From contig JAIOQA010000452.1 in the NCBI GenBank assembly GCA_021413675.1, forward strand, positions 1 through 40,416: DNA of 40,416 nt. Direction: 5' to 3'. This DNA comes from Deltaproteobacteria bacterium (GTDB taxonomy: Bacteria > Myxococcota_A > Polyangia > Haliangiales > Haliangiaceae). Within the stretch, counting starts at the first letter, position 1. Each line of letters starts with the position of its first letter. The notes beneath the pieces were generated by a model. It worked only from the letters and a program-made list of their open reading frames with translations, was not told where the DNA came from and did not search any database. A program made the position numbers and the translations under genes. Below, in pieces: positions 16,675 to 24,862 of the stretch.

Positions 16675-17052
16675 ATGCCGCAAGTACGCACAATTTCGGC
16701 CGGTACTACCGAAAAGGGAAGTAAGCGCCGGGGCGACGACCGCCGCTCGAACTGCGCGGTCGAGGCGACCCTGAGCGTCATCGGCGGTCGCTGGAAGGGC
16801 GTCGTGCTGTTCTGGCTGCTCGACGGCAAGCATCGCTTCGGCGAGCTGCGCCGCAAGGTGCCCAACTGCACCGAGCGCATGCTGACGCTCCAGCTGCGCG
16901 AGCTCGAGGAGGATGGCCTCTTGACCCGCACCGTCCACGCCGAGGTCCCGCCGCGGGTCGAGTACGAGCTGACGCCGTTCGGCGCGAGCCTCGAGCCGAT
17001 CCTGCTCGGCATGTGCGAGTGGGGCCAGCGCTACAAGCGCCGGCTGCCGTAG
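16675..17052 (+). CDS. HxlR-family transcriptional regulator
   Basis: This 125-residue protein is a winged-helix DNA-binding protein. SNCAVEATLSVIGGRWKGVV is the typical HxlR entry, with the conserved Cys and Gly-Arg-Trp-Lys. The recognition region is FGELRRKVPNCTERMLTLQL, and the wing is near RVEYELTPFG. HxlR-type regulators often sense electrophiles or redox change through that Cys and control a neighbouring oxidoreductase. Here the divergent MDR gene 26 bp away is the obvious target. It converges with the SDR gene on the minus strand with a 10-nt gap. Confidence 0.9.
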   Translation: MPQVRTISAGTTEKGSKRRGDDRRSNCAVEATLSVIGGRWKGVVLFWLLDGKHRFGELRRKVPNCTERMLTLQLRELEEDGLLTRTVHAEVPPRVEYELTPFGASLEPILLGMCEWGQRYKRRLP

Positions 17053-17062
17053 CGGCGATCGC

Positions 17063-17911
17063 TCAGGCATCGCCCGCGGTCATGCCGCGCATCACCCGCG
17101 CGAGCATCCGCACGCGCCCGCGCCGCGGCAGCATCGACAGCGAGCCCTCGAGGACCTTCGACAGCCAGCCCGGGCGGACCGTGCCGCGCCGGCCGAGCGC
17201 CGCGAGCGTGGCGCGCGCGACCGCGGCCGGCGTCTGCGCCTTGCCCATCGTCATCGCGGCGCGCGCGGCGAAGCCGCTGTGGATCGGCCCGGGCGCCGAG
17301 GCGACGACGTCGACGCCATCGGGCGCGAGCTCGAGGCGCAGCCCCTCGGCCAGCGACTGCACGTAGGCCTTGGTCGCGGCGTAGTTGGCGGCGCGCGGCA
17401 CGCCCTGGAACGCGAGCAGCGAGCTCATCAGCACCAGGCCGCCGCGCCCGCGCTGCGCGAAGCGCCGCCCGAACGCGTACGCGAGCGCGGCCACCGCGCG
17501 GCAGTTGACGTCGATCATCGCGAGCTCGGCGTCGAGCGCGGCGTCGACGAAGCGGCCCGAGGTCCCGAAGCCGGCGGCGGCGACCAGCAGGCCCACGTCG
17601 AGATCGCTGGTCGCGACGCCGAGCTCCGCGACCTCGGACGGCTGCGCGAGGTCGAGCGCGAGCACCCGCGTGCGGATCCCGTGGGCGCGGCCGAGCTCCT
17701 CGGCGAGCGCGGCCAGGACCTCGCCGCGGCGCGCGACCAGCACGAGGTGCAGGCCCGCGGCCGCGAGCGTGCGCGCGAACTCGCGGCCGATGCCGTCGGA
17801 CGCGCCGGTCACCACCGCCCACGGGCCGTAGCGCGCGCGCAGCCGGCGCTCGAGGCGGGTCGCAGGCGCGATGGTCGTCGTGGTGGTCGTCGTGGTCAGC
17901 GTGGTCGTCAT
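17063..17911 (-). CDS. SDR-family NAD(P)-dependent oxidoreductase with N-terminal poly-Thr
   Basis: This is a 282-residue classical short-chain dehydrogenase: TGASDGIG at 35-42, catalytic Ser163/164, Tyr177 and Lys181 (YAATK). It resembles the DltE/estradiol dehydrogenase-like group acting on lipid or sterol-like substrates. The first 13 residues are MTTTLTTTTTTTT, encoded by ACG/ACC triplets, an unusual low-complexity extension. The start has a good ribosome site (GGAGAGG 8 nt before the ATG), as expected for an internal operon gene. It is the last gene of the TetR, 4Fe-4S/SCP2, SDR unit and starts 20 nt after the stop of the fusion gene. Confidence 0.9.
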   Translation of the reverse strand: MTTTLTTTTTTTTIAPATRLERRLRARYGPWAVVTGASDGIGREFARTLAAAGLHLVLVARRGEVLAALAEELGRAHGIRTRVLALDLAQPSEVAELGVATSDLDVGLLVAAAGFGTSGRFVDAALDAELAMIDVNCRAVAALAYAFGRRFAQRGRGGLVLMSSLLAFQGVPRAANYAATKAYVQSLAEGLRLELAPDGVDVVASAPGPIHSGFAARAAMTMGKAQTPAAVARATLAALGRRGTVRPGWLSKVLEGSLSMLPRRGRVRMLARVMRGMTAGDA

Positions 17912-17930
17912 CGTGAAGACCTCTCCATCG

Positions 17931-19301
17931 TCAGCGGGGGAAGCACGCGGCGAACTTGCCGAGGAGCGCGCGATCGCCGCGCACCTTGAGCTTGCCGGTG
18001 AGCACCGCGAGCACCGGGTTGCGGACCTTGGTCGCGATCTCGAGCCAGACGTTGCCGTCGGTGCGGACCACGATGTCGGCGTCGCCGACCAGCCCGTCCT
18101 GGACGGCGAGCTGGCCGTCGTCGATGCGCACGGTGGCCTGCACCGCGTCGGCGCCGGCGAGATCGAAGTGGAAGGTCGCTTTCCAGCCGCGCGCCGGGCC
18201 GCGCTGGAAGGTCAGCGGGATCGCGCGGAAGAACGCGCGCGCGCTCGCCGGGCGCAGGCTCGAGCGCACCACCCGGACGTGCTTGTGCGGGAAGCGCTTC
18301 GCGACGTGCGCCTGCGCGTCGGAGCCCGCGACCACGTAGACCGTCTCGACCCGCTCGGTCAACGGCTTGACCGTGTCGCGCAGGTGGCCGGCGCGATCGC
18401 GCAGGAACCGCCCGATGATGTCCTCGCCCGCCGGGCACACCGCGAGGCAGTAGGCCGCCTTGTAGCTGGGCCGGAACGCCAGGCTCTGCCACATCGACGC
18501 GGTCTCGCTCTGCGAGACCCGGCGGCGCAGCTCGTGCCGATCCTTGCTGTCGGCGACCTCCTCGACGAAGTCGCCGAAGCCGGTCATGAACTCGCGGTAG
18601 TTGTGGTCGTAGCAGGCGGAGAAGCGAAACGCGCCGTCGGGCTCGATCGCACCGACCGGGCACGCCGCGACGCACAGCTTGCAGCTGACGCACGGATCGT
18701 AGGTGAGCGGCGCCGTCTCGCCGGCGATCGCCGCGCTGGTGATCACCGTGCCGAGCACGATGAACGAGCCGAACCGCGGGTGGATGACGCTGCGGTGCAG
18801 GCCCATGCGGCCGAGCTGCGCCGCGACCGCGACCCGCTTGTGCGAGACGACCCAGGTCCGCCCGGGGAACTCCGCCATCTCCATCGGGAACGCCATCGCC
18901 GGGTTGATCGCGCGGTGGCCGCGCGCCGCCAGCGCCACCGCGAGCTTGTGGGCGATCTCGTCGACGTCGTGGCTGGCGCGGTGGAACTCGACGTTGGCGA
19001 CCGAGCGCTGCGGGCTCTGCACGTTGTCGGGGTGCATGCGCACGACGATCGCGACCAGCGACCGCGCGTCGGCCATCGCGCGCCGCACGTGCGGCACCTC
19101 CTCGGCGAGGTCCGGGTGATCGAGCGCGACGACGCCGGCATCGTCGGCGCCCGCGGCGAGCGCGAGCGCGCGCACCGCGGCCAGGGTCAGCGGCTCGGCC
19201 ACCGCGGGCCCGCGCGCCCGCGCCGCGATCGCGGTCGGATGATCGGCGAGGCGTCGCGGCGTCGCGGGGTCCACCGCGAGGTCATCCGGGTTCTTTTGCA
19301 T
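17931..19301 (-). CDS. 4Fe-4S dicluster protein fused to SCP2 sterol-binding domain
   Basis: This 456-residue protein has an N-terminal half resembling the QueG/reductive dehalogenase-like ferredoxin family. The iron-sulfur motifs are CVSCKLCVAACPVG (CX2CX2CX3CP) and, later, YCLAVCPAGED, enough for one full cluster and part of a second. The last roughly 110 residues (RAFFRAIPLTFQRGPARGW to LGKFAACFPR) match the SCP2 lipid-carrier fold. A reductase acting on a lipid-like substrate held by the SCP2 domain is a reasonable inference. The start is MQKNPDD at 19301: AATGAT ends 7 nt before it, the same layout as at the TetR gene. ATGs at 19310 and 19313 are alternatives. Its first codons lie in the proposed operator. 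Confidence 0.83.
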   Translation of the reverse strand: MQKNPDDLAVDPATPRRLADHPTAIAARARGPAVAEPLTLAAVRALALAAGADDAGVVALDHPDLAEEVPHVRRAMADARSLVAIVVRMHPDNVQSPQRSVANVEFHRASHDVDEIAHKLAVALAARGHRAINPAMAFPMEMAEFPGRTWVVSHKRVAVAAQLGRMGLHRSVIHPRFGSFIVLGTVITSAAIAGETAPLTYDPCVSCKLCVAACPVGAIEPDGAFRFSACYDHNYREFMTGFGDFVEEVADSKDRHELRRRVSQSETASMWQSLAFRPSYKAAYCLAVCPAGEDIIGRFLRDRAGHLRDTVKPLTERVETVYVVAGSDAQAHVAKRFPHKHVRVVRSSLRPASARAFFRAIPLTFQRGPARGWKATFHFDLAGADAVQATVRIDDGQLAVQDGLVGDADIVVRTDGNVWLEIATKVRNPVLAVLTGKLKVRGDRALLGKFAACFPR

Positions 19302-19315
19302 GATGATCATCATTC
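19299..19315. promoter_or_regulatory. Proposed TetR operator at the 4Fe-4S gene start
   Basis: CATGATGATCATCATTC holds a perfect 14-bp palindrome (19300-19313, ATGATGATCATCAT). It covers the -10-like AATGAT and the start codon of the 4Fe-4S gene. It matches the element at 19901-19917 in 15 of 17 positions. Confidence 0.55.
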
Positions 19316-19354
19316 CTTTCGGCAAGGCGAGCCGCGCCGCGCGTCCGGCGCGGG

Positions 19355-19903
19355 TCAGGCCGCGCGGGCCGCGGCGAGGATGCGCTCGGCGAGCGCGGGG
19401 TCGTCGACCAGGCGCGCGAGCACGACCGCGCCGACCATCGTCGAGGCCTGGACCAGCGCCGCGTCGCTCGGGCGCGCGCCCTCGGCGCGCCCGGGGCGCA
19501 GCTTGGCGTCGATCCGCGCGAGGAACCCGCGCGCGACCTCGGCGAACGCGCGGCGCACCGGCGCGCGCTGCCGCGCACCATCGGTCCCGAGCGCGGCCAG
19601 CACGCAGCCTTCCTCGCGGTGCTCGAGGTGGCCCATCGACAGGTAGCGCCGCAGCGACTCGGCGAGCGACAGCTCGGGCGCGAGCGCGCCCCCGCCGGTC
19701 TCGTCCGCCGCAGCCCGCACCGCCTCCGCCACCAGCTCGTCGCGGTTCTTGAAGTGGGCGTAGAACCCGCCGTGGGTCAGCCCGGCCTGCTTCATCAGAG
19801 CCGGGATGCTCACCGCCTCCAGCCCGTGGCGGCGCAGCGCCTCGGAGGCCACGCGCACGATCTTCTCGCGCACCGCCTCCTTGTGGCCGTCCGGGTATCT
19901 CAT
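19355..19903 (-). CDS. TetR-family transcriptional regulator
   Basis: The protein is about 182 residues from MRYPDGHKEAVREK. The N-terminal helix-turn-helix is IVRVASEALRRHGLEAVSIP followed by AGLTHGGFYAHFKNRDEL, very typical of the TetR/AcrR family. The C-terminal ligand domain is unassigned. ATG 19903 is preferred over ATG 19915 because AATGAT ends 7 nt before it and a TTGCCT -35 lies 17 nt further up. It is the first gene of the unit with the 4Fe-4S/SCP2 and SDR genes, and probably represses both its own promoter and the next gene through the shared palindromes. Confidence 0.9.
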   Translation of the reverse strand: MRYPDGHKEAVREKIVRVASEALRRHGLEAVSIPALMKQAGLTHGGFYAHFKNRDELVAEAVRAAADETGGGALAPELSLAESLRRYLSMGHLEHREEGCVLAALGTDGARQRAPVRRAFAEVARGFLARIDAKLRPGRAEGARPSDAALVQASTMVGAVVLARLVDDPALAERILAAARAA

Positions 19904-19939
19904 GACGGTCATCATTCAATACGTGCCGGCGGAAGGCAA
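19901..19939 (-). promoter_or_regulatory. TetR promoter with overlapping operator
   Basis: Reading on the minus strand: TTGCCT (19939-19934), a 17-nt spacer, AATGAT (19916-19911), 7 nt, then ATG 19903. Overlapping the -10 and start codon is CATGACGGTCATCATTC (19901-19917, plus strand) with 5-bp palindromic arms ATGAC/GTCAT. A repressor bound here would block transcription, the usual autoregulation of TetR genes. Confidence 0.55.
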
Positions 19940-19980
19940 GCACGATCGCGCTGGCCGCCGGCTGGTACGGTCACATCCGC

Positions 19981-20235
19981 GTGGTCGCTCGTCGATTCGC
20001 CATGCCCGAGCTCGACGCCTCTCGCTCCCCCCTCGCCGCGGCGCTCGGTCGCGAGCTCACGCGCGAGGACCTGGCGATCGCCGCCACCGTCGCCGACCTC
20101 ACGCCCTCGCAGCGCTCGGTGCTGCGGGTGATCGCCGATCGCGCGCAGCCCCACGCCCTCGCCTACCTGCGCACGGTGGTCCCGTCGCTGTCGATCATGG
20201 AGGCCCTCGCGGCGCTGCGCGCGCTGACCGCGTGA
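19981..20235 (+). CDS. Small hypothetical protein
   Basis: This 84-residue protein reads from GTG 19981 (ATG 20002 is an alternative). It is predicted mostly helical (LGRELTREDLAIAATVADL, SLSIMEALAALRAL), without Cys, signal peptide or membrane segment. I recognise no family. It is divergent from the TetR gene with a 77-bp gap. TACGGT at 19966-19971 could be a -10 box, 9 nt before the GTG. The codon use matches neighbours, but support is limited. Confidence 0.45.
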   Translation: MVARRFAMPELDASRSPLAAALGRELTREDLAIAATVADLTPSQRSVLRVIADRAQPHALAYLRTVVPSLSIMEALAALRALTA

Positions 20236-20280
20236 TCGCGCCGCGGAATGGAGCGGCGGCGCCGCGCGTTGGGTCCGGCG

Positions 20281-21057
20281 ATGAGGGACGATTCGACACA
20301 CCGGGGCCGGCTCGCGCTCGCCCTCCTCGCCATCGCGGCCTGCCGCGCGTCGGACGCCGCCGAGGCCACGCCCGCGCGCTCCGCCGCACCTGCACCCGCA
20401 CCCGCGCTCGCGCCGTTCCGCGTCGAGCTACCCGCGCCGATCACCGGCCAGCCGACCGCGACCTTCGCGCCCGGCTTCGCCGATCCCGAGGGCCGCGCGC
20501 GCGTGATCGAGGCGCGGGCCGGCGGCGCGCCGACCGACCGCCCGCTCGCGATCCGCGCTGACGCCACCGCGCTCCAGCGCCTGCGCGTCGACGGCACCGA
20601 CGTGCTGCTGCACGTCGCGCCCGGCGCCGAGCTGGGCCTGATGGGCCACCCGTGCTTCGGCTGGGCGCTGGTCGCGCCGACGCTCGACGAGGCGGGCCGC
20701 GCGGTCGCGCCGGATGCCCGCGGCACCTGCCCCGCCGGCACGCTCGCCGCCGCCGCCGACTATCGCTGCCCGATCGACGCGCGCCGCGGCGACACGTGTT
20801 GCTACCAGGCCGCGACCCTGGTCGACGCCAGCGGCCAGATCGCGCTCGAGGACGCTGCGCCCGCGCCGCTCGCATGGACCGCCGCGCACACGCGCGATGT
20901 CATCGCCGGCGGCTGCGGCTTCACGGTCGCGCACACCGCGACCGACCGCGTCGCCCTGGCGATCGGCTTCGGCCAGACCTGGCGGCTCGACGTCGATCCC
21001 AACGGCCACATCACCGGCGCGCTCGTCGCCGAGCGTCCGGCCATCGGACGTCCATAG
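20281..21057 (+). CDS. Predicted lipoprotein, hypothetical
   Basis: This 258-residue protein has a signal peptide ALALLAIAAC (lipobox with Cys21), chosen from ATG 20281 because it gives a compact signal sequence. A Pro/Ala linker (APAPAPALAP) follows, then a globular domain of about 210 residues with six Cys residues that may form disulfides (GHPCFGW, GTCPAG, YRCPID, DTCCYQ, GGCGF). Function is unknown. The beta-barrel gene follows 49 nt downstream and may be co-transcribed. Confidence 0.72.
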   Translation: MRDDSTHRGRLALALLAIAACRASDAAEATPARSAAPAPAPALAPFRVELPAPITGQPTATFAPGFADPEGRARVIEARAGGAPTDRPLAIRADATALQRLRVDGTDVLLHVAPGAELGLMGHPCFGWALVAPTLDEAGRAVAPDARGTCPAGTLAAAADYRCPIDARRGDTCCYQAATLVDASGQIALEDAAPAPLAWTAAHTRDVIAGGCGFTVAHTATDRVALAIGFGQTWRLDVDPNGHITGALVAERPAIGRP

Positions 21058-21106
21058 CGAGCGTCCTCGCCGGTAACCCACCGCCCTCGGCTCGCGTCAG
21101 AGCCGC

Positions 21107-21883
21107 ATGTCCCCCGGAACGCTTCGATGGCTCGTCGCCGCCGCGCTCTGCTCCACCGCGGCGTCGGCGGCCGCATCCCCCGGCGCCATCCTCCGCTACG
21201 AGACCGGCCCGGCGTACATCGCCCAGAACGATGGCCGCTACGGCACTGACGGCACGCCCTTCGAGGCGAGCGACGTCGGCCAGCAGCGCAACCTCCTGCG
21301 CGGCGAGCGCGCGTCGGTGGAGCTCGTCACCGGGCGCCACCGGATCATCGCGCTCTACGCGCCGTTCAGCGTCGACACCCAGCTCACGGTCGCGCGCGAC
21401 TTCCAGTTCCGCGACACGCTGTTCCCGGCGGGCTCGGTGCTCGATCACCGCTATCGCTTCGATGGCTACCGCGCGTCGTACCTCTACCAGGTCGTCGCCG
21501 GCCGGGTCGGCGTCGAGCTCGGCGGCTCGCTGCAGATCCGCGACGCCGACGTCGCGTTCGCCAGCGTCGACGGCGCGCGCCGCGACAACGAGGCCAACAT
21601 CGGCCTCGTGCCGGCGCTCAAGGCCCGCGTCACGCTCACGACCGCGTCGGCGTGGGCCGCGCTCGAGTTCGACGGCCTCTCGACCTTTGGCCTGATCGGC
21701 GACACCAGCGGCGCGCTCTACGACGCCGCGGTCACCGCGGGCTTCCCCGTGCGCCACGATGTGGATCTCTACGGCACGCTCCGCCTGCTCGGCGGCGGCG
21801 CCGAGGTCCCGTCCAAGGCGATCGACAACTGGGGCAACTTCGTCAGCGCCTCGCTCGGCCTGCGCGTGCGCCTCGGCGGCTGA
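21107..21883 (+). CDS. Outer-membrane beta-barrel-like protein
   Basis: This 258-residue protein has an N-terminal signal peptide (LVAAALCSTAASAAA) followed by many short alternating hydrophobic stretches typical of an outer-membrane barrel, such as ASVELVTGRHRIIALYAPF, GRVGVELGGSLQIRD and a C-terminal FVSASLGLRVRLGG. The signal and final strand support export to the outer membrane. No enzyme motif is visible and function is unknown. Confidence 0.75.
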   Translation: MSPGTLRWLVAAALCSTAASAAASPGAILRYETGPAYIAQNDGRYGTDGTPFEASDVGQQRNLLRGERASVELVTGRHRIIALYAPFSVDTQLTVARDFQFRDTLFPAGSVLDHRYRFDGYRASYLYQVVAGRVGVELGGSLQIRDADVAFASVDGARRDNEANIGLVPALKARVTLTTASAWAALEFDGLSTFGLIGDTSGALYDAAVTAGFPVRHDVDLYGTLRLLGGGAEVPSKAIDNWGNFVSASLGLRVRLGG

Positions 21884-21891
21884 AGGTCGCG

Positions 21892-23217
21892 CTACCCGAT
21901 CAACCCCGGCAGCGGCCCGGTGCCGTGGCCGGTGTAGCCGTACTCGGTGATCGGCACGCCCATCATGTTAGCGATCGATACCAGCAGCTTGGCGTGCGGC
22001 TGGTTGTCGCCGTTGACCTGGCCGGTGTAGTCGAGCAGGCGCCCGCCGCGCAGCTGGCCCGCGGCGCCGCCGGCGAGCAGGAACGGCATGTTGTGGTGGT
22101 CGTGCAGGTTGGAGTCGCCGAGCTCGCTGCACAGGAACACGACCGCGTTGTCGATCAGCATGCCGCCGTCGGGGTCCGGGGTCGCGGCCAGCTTCTGGAT
22201 CAGATAGACGAAGCGCTCCATGAACCAGCGCTTGAGCGACACGAAGTCGGTCGCGGTGCCGCTGTTGGGATCGCCGTAGTGCGAGGCGTCGTGGTTGCCG
22301 AGGCCAGCGCCGCTGGTCGGGATGTGCGTCGGCGACACCGGGTGCGACCACATGAGCGAGACGATCCGCGTCATCTTGCAGGACAGCGCCAGCGCGGCGA
22401 TGTCCATCTGCAGCTCGCCGACCTGCTGGAACTTGTCCTCCTTCTCGTAGGTCTTCGGGTAGTAGTCGGTCGTGATGTTGGCGTAGCCGCGCAGATCGAA
22501 GCTCTGGCTGGTGCAGCCCGCGATCGGCTGGCCCGAGACCCGGCGCTGGACCTCGTCGAACGACGCGGTGTGGATGTCGAGCTTCTCCTTCTCGACCGCG
22601 CCGAGCTTGGCGCGCGCGCGCGTGATGTCCGCGCTCGCGAGATCGAGGATCGAGCGGCGGCGCTTCTTCTCGGGCGTGTCCTCGGTGCCGGTGCCGCCCG
22701 CGCCGGGCGCCGCGCCGAAGATGCGCGTGAACGCGTTGACCGGATCGTCGTCGGGCTTGACCTCGACGCCCGCGCCGATGAACGACATGCTGCCCGAGCC
22801 GTTCTGGAAGTTCGACGCCGCGCCGAGCTGGATCGACGCGTGCGGCAGCTGGTCGACGGCGTTGAGCTTCTCGCCCAGGTACACGTCGAGGGACTGCGGC
22901 GCGGTCGCGGTCAGCACCTTGCGGACGCCGCCCTCGTGGGTCGCGCCGCCCGCGTACATGTCGAGGCCCTTCAGGAACAGCAGGTGATCTTTGACCGGCG
23001 CGAGCGGCTCGGTCATCGGGCCCAGCGTGAAGCTGGTCTCCGAGCCGATCGGGTGCCACTTGGCCGGGATGCAGCCATCGGGCACGTAGACGAAGATCGC
23101 CTTGGTCTTCTGCGGCGAGCCGGCGGCGCGGGCGCGGCGACCACCGCGGAGGAACGGGAGCAGCAGGCCCGCAGCAGCGGCACCGGCGAGCAACTGGCGG
23201 CGCGAGATGTTCGACAT
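21892..23217 (-). CDS. DUF1552 domain-containing exported protein
   Basis: This 441-residue protein has a twin-arginine-like signal SRRQLLAGAAAAGLLLPF followed by AIFVYVPDGCIPAKWHP and later ELQMDIAALALSCKMTRIVSLMWSH and FLCSELGDSNLHDHHNMP. Those are hallmarks of DUF1552, found in Planctomycetes and Myxococcota beside DUF1592 proteins. No function is established; the His/Asp-rich end resembles phosphatase- or sulfatase-type metal sites only weakly. It lies 7 nt downstream of the DUF1592 gene with a ribosome site (GAGG 5 nt before ATG), so they form one operon. Confidence 0.9.
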   Translation of the reverse strand: MSNISRRQLLAGAAAAGLLLPFLRGGRRARAAGSPQKTKAIFVYVPDGCIPAKWHPIGSETSFTLGPMTEPLAPVKDHLLFLKGLDMYAGGATHEGGVRKVLTATAPQSLDVYLGEKLNAVDQLPHASIQLGAASNFQNGSGSMSFIGAGVEVKPDDDPVNAFTRIFGAAPGAGGTGTEDTPEKKRRRSILDLASADITRARAKLGAVEKEKLDIHTASFDEVQRRVSGQPIAGCTSQSFDLRGYANITTDYYPKTYEKEDKFQQVGELQMDIAALALSCKMTRIVSLMWSHPVSPTHIPTSGAGLGNHDASHYGDPNSGTATDFVSLKRWFMERFVYLIQKLAATPDPDGGMLIDNAVVFLCSELGDSNLHDHHNMPFLLAGGAAGQLRGGRLLDYTGQVNGDNQPHAKLLVSIANMMGVPITEYGYTGHGTGPLPGLIG

Positions 23218-23224
23218 GGCGTCC

Positions 23225-24862
23225 TCAGATGGCCTTGCGCTGGTTGAACGTGGGCAGGCCCGCGAGATCCACGAACATGTCCTGCAGGTTCAGCTGACCG
23301 TTGGTGAAGTCGAGCTGCAGGTTGTGGATCGCGCAGGCGTCGTAGGCGTCGTCCTGGTAGCCGCGGGCGTAGCGGAAGTACTGCCAGGGCAAGCAGGCCT
23401 GCGCGCTCTCGCTGTCGGCGAGCACGGTGGCGAGGCCCTTGGTGTCGGTGAACGGGACCTTGGTCGCGTCGGCGAGGCTGTCGAGGCCCTGGACCGCGCC
23501 GCTCATGTCGACCGGCAGGCCGTTCTCGATCGTGCGGCGCGCGCCGACGCCGTCGAAGCCCTCGAAGCCGAAGCCGACCGGATCGATCAGCTGGTGGCAG
23601 CCGGCGCACGCCGGATCCGAGCTGTGCTTCGAGAAGCGCTCGCGGGTCGTGAGCGTGGGATCGAGGCCGGGCGGCGTGGTGTTGAGCGTGGGCGGCGGCG
23701 GCGGGAGGTCCTGGCACAGGAGGCGACCGCGCACGAACACGCCGCGCTTCACCGGCGACGACTCGTTGGCGTGGGCGTGGCTCGCGAGCACCGCGCCGAG
23801 GCTCAGCAGGCCACCGCGGCCGCTGTCGGCGGGCGCGGTCGTCGGCGCGAAGTCGCCAGCCGGCGCCGGCAGGCCGTAGAACTGCGCGAGCGGCGCGTTG
23901 ACGTAGACCTGATCGGAGACGAACAGATCCTTGAACGTGCCGTTCTTCGCGAACACCACGTCGTCGACGAAGTGGCGCTGTTCCTCGGCCATCGCGCGGC
24001 GCACGTCATCGGTGAAGCCGGGGTAGATCGCGGCGTCCTTGTTGGCCGACAGGCCGTCGGTGCGCAGCCACTCGTCGACGAAGGCCGCGACCTGCGCGTG
24101 GCCGCGCTCGGTGGCGAGCATGCGGCGAGCCTGGGCCTTGCGCTGCTCGGGGGTCTTGAGCTCGTCGGCCGCGGCGGCGGCGAACAGCTCGTCGTCGGGC
24201 ATCGAGCCGGTGTAGAGGTACGACAGCGCCGCGGCGGTCTCGTAGGGCGTGAGCGTCGAGCTCGAGCCCGCGCTGATGCCGACCTCCCAGCGATAGAGGA
24301 ACGACGGCGACACCATCATCGAGGCGATCGCGATGCCCATGCCGTCGTCGAAGGTCTGGCCCTGGAACGCCGGCAGGAAGCCGTTGATCTCGTCGTCGGT
24401 GAGCGGCCGGCGGAACGCGCGCTTGCCGAAGTCGGCGATGAACTGGCGCGCGCAGTCGGCCGCGACGGGATCGCAGTGCAGCACCTGCGCGCGGTGGTCC
24501 TTGACCGCGGCGGTCGATGTCGTCTCGGCGATCGCGAGGAACGCGTCGAGGTGGCGGCTGGTCACCGCCATCGCCGCCGCGTTGTTGTCGAAGCCGCGCA
24601 CGCGGGGCTCGACCGGGATGCTCGACGTGTCGACGTCGACGCCGAGCAGGTCGTGCACGGTCGCGGCGTACTCGGCGCGCGTCAGCAAGCGCAGCTGCCG
24701 CGGGCCTGGCCGCTCGTCGTCGCAGTGGACGCCGGGCACGATCTCGGGCGGGGCATCGTCACCGCCGCTGCCGCCGGTGATGATGCCGGTGCAACCCATG
24801 GCGAGCTGCGCCAGTACGGCGCTCGCAAGCAGAACCCGGAGGGGTGGTCGCGCTATCGACAT
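23225..24862 (-). CDS. DUF1592/1588/1585 lipoprotein with CxxCH
   Basis: This 545-residue lipoprotein has lipobox LAMGC (Cys24). The order is typical of the family: an N-terminal DUF1587-like part (LRLLTRAEYAATVHDLLG), a central DUF1595/1592 part (CARQFIADFGKRAFRRPLTDDE, MMVSPSFLYRWE), a DUF1588 part with DPACAGCHQLIDPVGFGFEGF, where CAGCH is a c-type heme motif, and a DUF1585 tail ending at NQRKAI. The pair with DUF1552 is common in Myxococcota; the heme suggests electron transfer outside the cell. The start at 24862 gives a good lipoprotein signal and fits the promoter at 24868-24896. Confidence 0.9.
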   Translation of the reverse strand: MSIARPPLRVLLASAVLAQLAMGCTGIITGGSGGDDAPPEIVPGVHCDDERPGPRQLRLLTRAEYAATVHDLLGVDVDTSSIPVEPRVRGFDNNAAAMAVTSRHLDAFLAIAETTSTAAVKDHRAQVLHCDPVAADCARQFIADFGKRAFRRPLTDDEINGFLPAFQGQTFDDGMGIAIASMMVSPSFLYRWEVGISAGSSSTLTPYETAAALSYLYTGSMPDDELFAAAAADELKTPEQRKAQARRMLATERGHAQVAAFVDEWLRTDGLSANKDAAIYPGFTDDVRRAMAEEQRHFVDDVVFAKNGTFKDLFVSDQVYVNAPLAQFYGLPAPAGDFAPTTAPADSGRGGLLSLGAVLASHAHANESSPVKRGVFVRGRLLCQDLPPPPPTLNTTPPGLDPTLTTRERFSKHSSDPACAGCHQLIDPVGFGFEGFDGVGARRTIENGLPVDMSGAVQGLDSLADATKVPFTDTKGLATVLADSESAQACLPWQYFRYARGYQDDAYDACAIHNLQLDFTNGQLNLQDMFVDLAGLPTFNQRKAI

